From the NCBI GenBank assembly GCA_015488785.1, contig WFNC01000325.1:1-10520 (forward strand): 10,520 nucleotides of DNA, in the 5' to 3' direction. The position numbers and the translations under genes were made by a program. The stretch is from Flavobacteriales bacterium (GTDB taxonomy: Bacteria; Bacteroidota; Bacteroidia; Flavobacteriales_D; Parvicellaceae). A model generated the notes under the pieces. It ran no database searches. It saw only the letters and a list, made by a program, of their open reading frames with translations, and had not been told where the DNA came from. Positions 7,445 through 10,520 of the stretch are shown here, in pieces; positions within the stretch are counted from its first letter, which is position 1; the number at the start of each line of letters is the position of its first letter.

Positions 7445-8164
7445 ATGGAAAATAGAAAGAAAGTAGAGGTTTGTCACACGCCAAGTTTGTATCATCAATA
7501 TGAGAAAGAGAACCAAATCGTGGTTGCAATTGATGTTTTGAGAGCAACATCGGCAATGTGTACAGCTTTTGATAATGGAGTGGAGAAAATTATTCCAGTT
7601 TCGACGATTGAAGAAGCAAAAGCATATAAAGCAAAAGGATATATTGTCGCTGCCGAACGAAAGGGAGAAATGGTAGAAGGTTTTGATTTAGGGAACTCTC
7701 CATTTGGTTATACCGATGGGAAATACAAAGGCGAAACAATTGTAATTACAACAACAAACGGAACGAGAGCAATTAATATGGCAAAAGATGCTGATACGGT
7801 TGTGATTGGTTCTTTATTGAATTTAGATTATTTGAGTGATTGGTTAATAAAACAAAACAAAGATGTATTGTTGTTAGCTTCTGGTTGGAAAGATCGTTTT
7901 TGTTTGGAAGATACGATTTGTGCTGGTGCTTTTGTCGATAATTTGATTAAATCAACAAAATTTACTTGTGACGAAGATTCTTCTATTGCAGCAAAGTATT
8001 TGTATTTGTCGGCTAAGGATAATTACATGGCTTTCTTAAAAGCATCTTCGCACAGAAGAAGATTAAAAGCATTGGATTTGAATAAAGATATCAAATATTG
8101 TCTAACTCCAAATCAAACGAACGTAATACCTGTTTTGAAAGGGGATGCTTTAGAATTAATCTAA
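7445..8164 (+). CDS. comB: 2-phosphosulfolactate phosphatase family protein (ComB-like)
   Basis: The family enzyme hydrolyses 2-phosphosulfolactate to sulfolactate, a coenzyme M synthesis step in methanogens. The 239-residue product is complete and carries the family motifs in order: DVLRATSA (30-37), AERKGE (70-75), GNSPFGY (83-89), TTTNGTRA (102-109) and SGWKDRFCLEDTICAGA (146-162). Flavobacteria are not known to make coenzyme M, so the true substrate here is uncertain; a sulfonate such as a sulfonolipid precursor is a guess. ATG 7445 is the first start after an in-frame TGA at 7421 and follows AAGGAAACA. First gene of a likely three-gene unit with the ytxJ-like gene 13 bp downstream. Confidence 0.92.
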   Translation: MENRKKVEVCHTPSLYHQYEKENQIVVAIDVLRATSAMCTAFDNGVEKIIPVSTIEEAKAYKAKGYIVAAERKGEMVEGFDLGNSPFGYTDGKYKGETIVITTTNGTRAINMAKDADTVVIGSLLNLDYLSDWLIKQNKDVLLLASGWKDRFCLEDTICAGAFVDNLIKSTKFTCDEDSSIAAKYLYLSAKDNYMAFLKASSHRRRLKALDLNKDIKYCLTPNQTNVIPVLKGDALELI

Positions 8165-8177
8165 AAAAAATAAAAAG

Positions 8178-8558
8178 ATGATGAGTTGGTTTTCAAAAAA
8201 GAAAGAAGATAAAAGTTCAAATATAGCTTGGGTAAATTTGGAGAACGTAGAAGAATTAGAAAAAATTAAAGCGTTATCTAATGAAAAACCTGTTGCTATT
8301 TTTAAACACAGTACCAGGTGTTCGATTAGTTCGATGGCTAAATCTAAATTGGAACGAGATTGGGATTTAACAACCGATGAGCTTACGATTTATTATTTAG
8401 ATTTAATTCAGTTTAGAACAATTTCTAATGAAATCGAATCGTTGTTTTCGGTGGAACATCAATCTCCTCAAATTTTACTAATAAAAAATGGAGAAGTTAC
8501 TTATCAGGCTTCGCACAGTGGTATAAGTACTTCGGAATTAAAAAAACAATTAGTATGA
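8178..8558 (+). CDS. ytxJ: Bacillithiol-system redox protein YtxJ-like (monothiol thioredoxin fold)
   Basis: A 126-residue cytoplasmic thioredoxin-fold protein of the YtxJ (DUF2847) family, thought to act as a bacilliredoxin that removes bacillithiol from protein cysteines. The sole cysteine, Cys48, lies in the hallmark FKHSTRCSISSMA segment; there is no second Cys, so it would be a monothiol enzyme. The cis-proline loop is visible as SPQ (96-98), followed by ILLIKNGEVTYQASHSG. There is no signal peptide; the N terminus is short and basic. Tandem ATGs at 8178 and 8181 make the start uncertain by one residue. It follows comB by 13 bp and overlaps the next gene by ATGA. Confidence 0.88.
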   Translation: MMSWFSKKKEDKSSNIAWVNLENVEELEKIKALSNEKPVAIFKHSTRCSISSMAKSKLERDWDLTTDELTIYYLDLIQFRTISNEIESLFSVEHQSPQILLIKNGEVTYQASHSGISTSELKKQLV

Positions 8559-8845
8559 ACAACAAAGGATTTTTTAAAACATTTAGAATTATAGCAATAC
8601 TAGAGGGTATTTCTTTTTTATTGATCTTATTTGTATCGATGCCCTTGAAATATCTATTTGATATGCCTCAATTAACTTTCCCTTTAGGAATGGTTCATGG
8701 GTTTTTATTCATAGCCTATGTAATCTTAACTTTCTTAGGTAAAATGATAGAAAGGTGGTCTATCAAAGTTACAGCTATTATATTTGTAGCCTCATTTATT
8801 CCGTTCGGAACTTTTTATATAGAAAAGAAATATTTACAGGATTGA
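8555..8845 (+). CDS. DUF3817 small integral membrane protein
   Basis: A 96-residue protein with three predicted membrane spans (about 10-30, 41-61 and 69-88). It shows the pattern of the DUF3817 family: RIIAILEGISFLLILF with a buried Glu17, MPLKYLF, GMVHGFLF with His48, and PFGTFYIEKKYL near the end. The family's function is unknown. Its ATG overlaps the stop of the ytxJ-like gene (ATGA, 8555-8558), which suggests translational coupling and equal expression. The two conserved polar residues inside membrane segments are the obvious functional candidates. No clear terminator follows. Confidence 0.88.
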   Translation: MNNKGFFKTFRIIAILEGISFLLILFVSMPLKYLFDMPQLTFPLGMVHGFLFIAYVILTFLGKMIERWSIKVTAIIFVASFIPFGTFYIEKKYLQD

Positions 8846-8905
8846 TAAACCTCTATTTTTTTGTATTTCGGACAGTTGATAAGAATAAAATAAGTAGTCT
8901 AGGTC

Positions 8906-8936
8906 TTTGAGTATTAAATCTTAAAGTCTAAATTTG
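8906..8936 (+). promoter_or_regulatory. Near-consensus promoter at the structured element
   Basis: TTTG (8906-8909), exactly 19 bases, then TAAATTTG (8929-8936): both boxes match the Bacteroidota consensus and the spacing is ideal. Transcription is predicted to start near 8940, directly in front of the first hairpin of the element at 8936-9009. It would make either a small RNA or a leader of about 110 bases for the ABC-F gene at 9051. The last bases of the -7 box belong to the repeated core TTGCGTTAGGGAT. Confidence 0.7.
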
Positions 8937-9009
8937 CGTTAGGGATGGAAGCGGCATCCTTTTTTGTTTTTCACAAAAAAGATATAGCGGACAGCCTGTT
9001 TAAACGCCC
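8936..9009 (+). ncRNA. Candidate structured RNA or dispersed intergenic element
   Basis: About 74 bases fold into adjoining stems: GGATG (8943-8947) with CATCC (8955-8959) around a 7-base loop, extendable by G-U and A-U pairs; TTTTTTGT (8960-8967) with ACAAAAAA (8973-8980) around TTTTC; and an outer GCGTT (8936-8940) with AACGC (9003-9007). AGCGG occurs twice, in the first loop and at 8986-8990. The 13-base core recurs inverted at 1-13. From memory it resembles intergenic elements scattered through flavobacterial genomes, but I cannot verify that here. The two hairpins lie inside the RNA predicted from the promoter at 8906; the outer stem overlaps the -7 box and could form only in a longer transcript. 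It is not a classical terminator, since no T tract follows a GC stem. Confidence 0.5.
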
Positions 9010-9050
9010 AAAAAAAGAAGTAGAAGAGTAATAATTATAAAAATAAAAAA

Positions 9051-10520
9051 ATGTCAGACGATAAGAAAATAATATTTTCGATGGTGAATGTGAGTAAAAA
9101 CACACCTGAAGGAAAACAAATATTGAAGAACATCTATTTATCATTTTACTATGGTGCCAAAATAGGTATTTTAGGATTGAATGGATCGGGAAAATCAACT
9201 GTAATGAAAATTATAGCAGGTTTGGACGATAAATATCAAGGGGATGTTGTTTTTTCGGATGGATATTCAGTTGGGTATTTACCGCAAGAACCAACATTGG
9301 ACGAGAATAAAACCGTAAAGGAAATAGTGCAAGAAGGAACGCAAGAAATTGTGGATGTTTTGGCTGAATATGAGGAGATTAACAATAAATTCATGGAAGA
9401 GGAAATCTTAAATGATCCTGATAAAATGAATGCGTTGATTGAAAGACAAGGTAAAGTTCAAGAGAAAATTGATCATTTGGATGCTTGGGATTTGGATTCG
9501 AAGTTAGATTTGGCAATGAATGCTTTGAGAACTCCAGATGGAGATACGCCGATTAAAAACCTTTCGGGAGGTGAACGTCGTAGAGTTGCTTTGTGTCGTT
9601 TGTTGTTGCAAGAACCAGATATTTTGTTGTTAGATGAGCCTACGAATCACTTGGATGCTGAGTCGGTACAATGGTTAGAACAACATTTGTCTAAGTATAA
9701 AGGGACAATTATTGCTGTAACGCACGATAGATATTTCTTGGATAATGTAGCAGGTTGGATTTTAGAATTGGATAGAGGAGAGGGAATACCTTACAAGGGA
9801 AATTATTCTTCTTGGTTGGAACAAAAATCGAATCGTTTGGCGAAAGAAGAGAAACAAGAATCTAAACGTCAAAAAGCCTTGAAACGTGAGTTGGAATGGG
9901 TAAGAAAAGGAGCGAAAGGAAGACAAAGTAAAGGTAAGGCTCGTTTGAATAATTATGAAGCGATGATGTCGGAAGACATTAAGGAAAAAGAAGCACGTAT
10001 AGAAATTCCAATTCCAAATGGTCCTCGTTTGGGGAGTGAAGTTATTGAATCGGTTGGAGTTTCTAAAGGATATGGAGATAAGTTGTTGTACGAAAACTTA
10101 AACTTTAAATTACCTCCTGCAGGAATTGTTGGAATTATTGGTCCCAATGGAGCTGGTAAAACAACTTTGTTTAGAATGATAATGGGCGGAGAAACGCCAA
10201 ATTCAGGAGAATTTAAAATTGGTTCTACGGTAAAGATTGGTTATGTCGATCAAGCGCACAAAGATGTTGATTTGGAAAAATCAGTATATGAAGTGATAAG
10301 TGGAGGAAATGAAGTAATGGAAGTTGGTGGTAAAACTATAAATTCTAGAGCTTATGTCAGTCGATTTAACTTTAGTGGTTCTGACCAACAAAAGAAAGTA
10401 GGAGTACTGTCTGGAGGGGAAAGAAACCGTTTGCACTTGGCAATGACCTTGAAAACTGAAGCTAATGTTTTACTTTTAGATGAGCCAACTAATGATATAG
10501 ATATCAATACATTAAGAGCA
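9051..10520 (+). CDS. ettA: ABC-F ATPase, energy-dependent translational throttle (EttA-like), 3' end missing
   Basis: Ribosome-associated ABC-F protein; EttA binds the E site and gates entry into elongation according to the ATP/ADP state. The 490 visible codons contain two ATPase domains without membrane spans. First: Walker A GLNGSGKS (42-49), LSGGE (171-175), Walker B ILLLDEPTNHLD with Asp195/Glu196, and switch His225. The long insert at about 95-140 is the arm; a basic linker (about 240-325, KGAKGRQSKGKAR) joins the domains. Second: Walker A GPNGAGKT (364-371), LSGGE (453-457) and Asp477/Glu478 followed by PTNDIDINTLRA, where the window ends. Some 70 residues are probably missing by family length. 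ATG 9051 follows an A-rich leader and begins MSDDKKIIFSM. Confidence 0.95.
   Translation, partial: MSDDKKIIFSMVNVSKNTPEGKQILKNIYLSFYYGAKIGILGLNGSGKSTVMKIIAGLDDKYQGDVVFSDGYSVGYLPQEPTLDENKTVKEIVQEGTQEIVDVLAEYEEINNKFMEEEILNDPDKMNALIERQGKVQEKIDHLDAWDLDSKLDLAMNALRTPDGDTPIKNLSGGERRRVALCRLLLQEPDILLLDEPTNHLDAESVQWLEQHLSKYKGTIIAVTHDRYFLDNVAGWILELDRGEGIPYKGNYSSWLEQKSNRLAKEEKQESKRQKALKRELEWVRKGAKGRQSKGKARLNNYEAMMSEDIKEKEARIEIPIPNGPRLGSEVIESVGVSKGYGDKLLYENLNFKLPPAGIVGIIGPNGAGKTTLFRMIMGGETPNSGEFKIGSTVKIGYVDQAHKDVDLEKSVYEVISGGNEVMEVGGKTINSRAYVSRFNFSGSDQQKKVGVLSGGERNRLHLAMTLKTEANVLLLDEPTNDIDINTLRA

Noticed and set aside
8846..8905. Terminator after the DUF3817 gene
   Set aside because: There is a T run (8854-8860) but no stem before it, so transcription may continue towards ettA.
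8960..8981. Hairpin with T and A arms as an intrinsic terminator of the comB unit
   Set aside because: The 3' arm is an A run and is followed by GATATAGCGG, not by T residues; on the + strand it does not have terminator form.

Overview
The window looks like chromosomal DNA of a flavobacterium (Bacteroidota, Flavobacteriia). It is AT-rich, has essentially no Shine-Dalgarno sites (A-rich stretches sit before the ATGs), carries promoter boxes of the Bacteroidota type (TTG about 19-20 bases before TAnnTTTG), and encodes proteins of flavobacterial character. All genes I accept are on the + strand. I see no mobile element, CRISPR array, tRNA or rRNA.

Layout. Bases 1-328 are non-coding: the cut-off end of a dispersed element on the - strand (1-13), a degenerate 60-bp tandem repeat (59-242) and a promoter that nearly touches the first start codon. 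Then come guaA (GMP synthase, 329-1861), a secreted protein with three LysM repeats joined to a likely periplasmic-binding-protein-like domain (1902-3839) and gcvT (glycine cleavage T protein, 3872-4948). These three are 32-40 bp apart, form a plausible operon, and are closed by an inverted repeat and a clear intrinsic terminator (5064-5096). A TTG-initiated gene for a secreted-N-terminus, TPR, membrane-anchored SpoIIE/PP2C-type phosphatase follows (5194-7251).

A second strong promoter (7343-7373) drives a comB-like gene (7445-8164), a ytxJ-like monothiol thioredoxin-fold gene (8178-8558) and a small DUF3817 membrane protein gene (8555-8845). The last two overlap by ATGA. A possible 19-codon leaderless leader ORF lies between that promoter and comB. 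The intergenic stretch 8846-9050 holds a near-perfect promoter (8906-8936) running straight into a compact, hairpin-rich element (8936-9009). The 13-bp core of this element recurs inverted at the left edge of the window. The last gene, an ABC-F ATPase of the EttA type, starts at 9051 and runs off the right edge.

The protein-coding content is mostly core metabolism (purine, one-carbon), envelope and signalling functions, and translation control, rather than an accessory island. The least explained part is regulatory and structural: the structured element with its own promoter and second inverted copy, the leader micro-ORF before comB, and the near-leaderless guaA start. No new defence or mobile system is visible.
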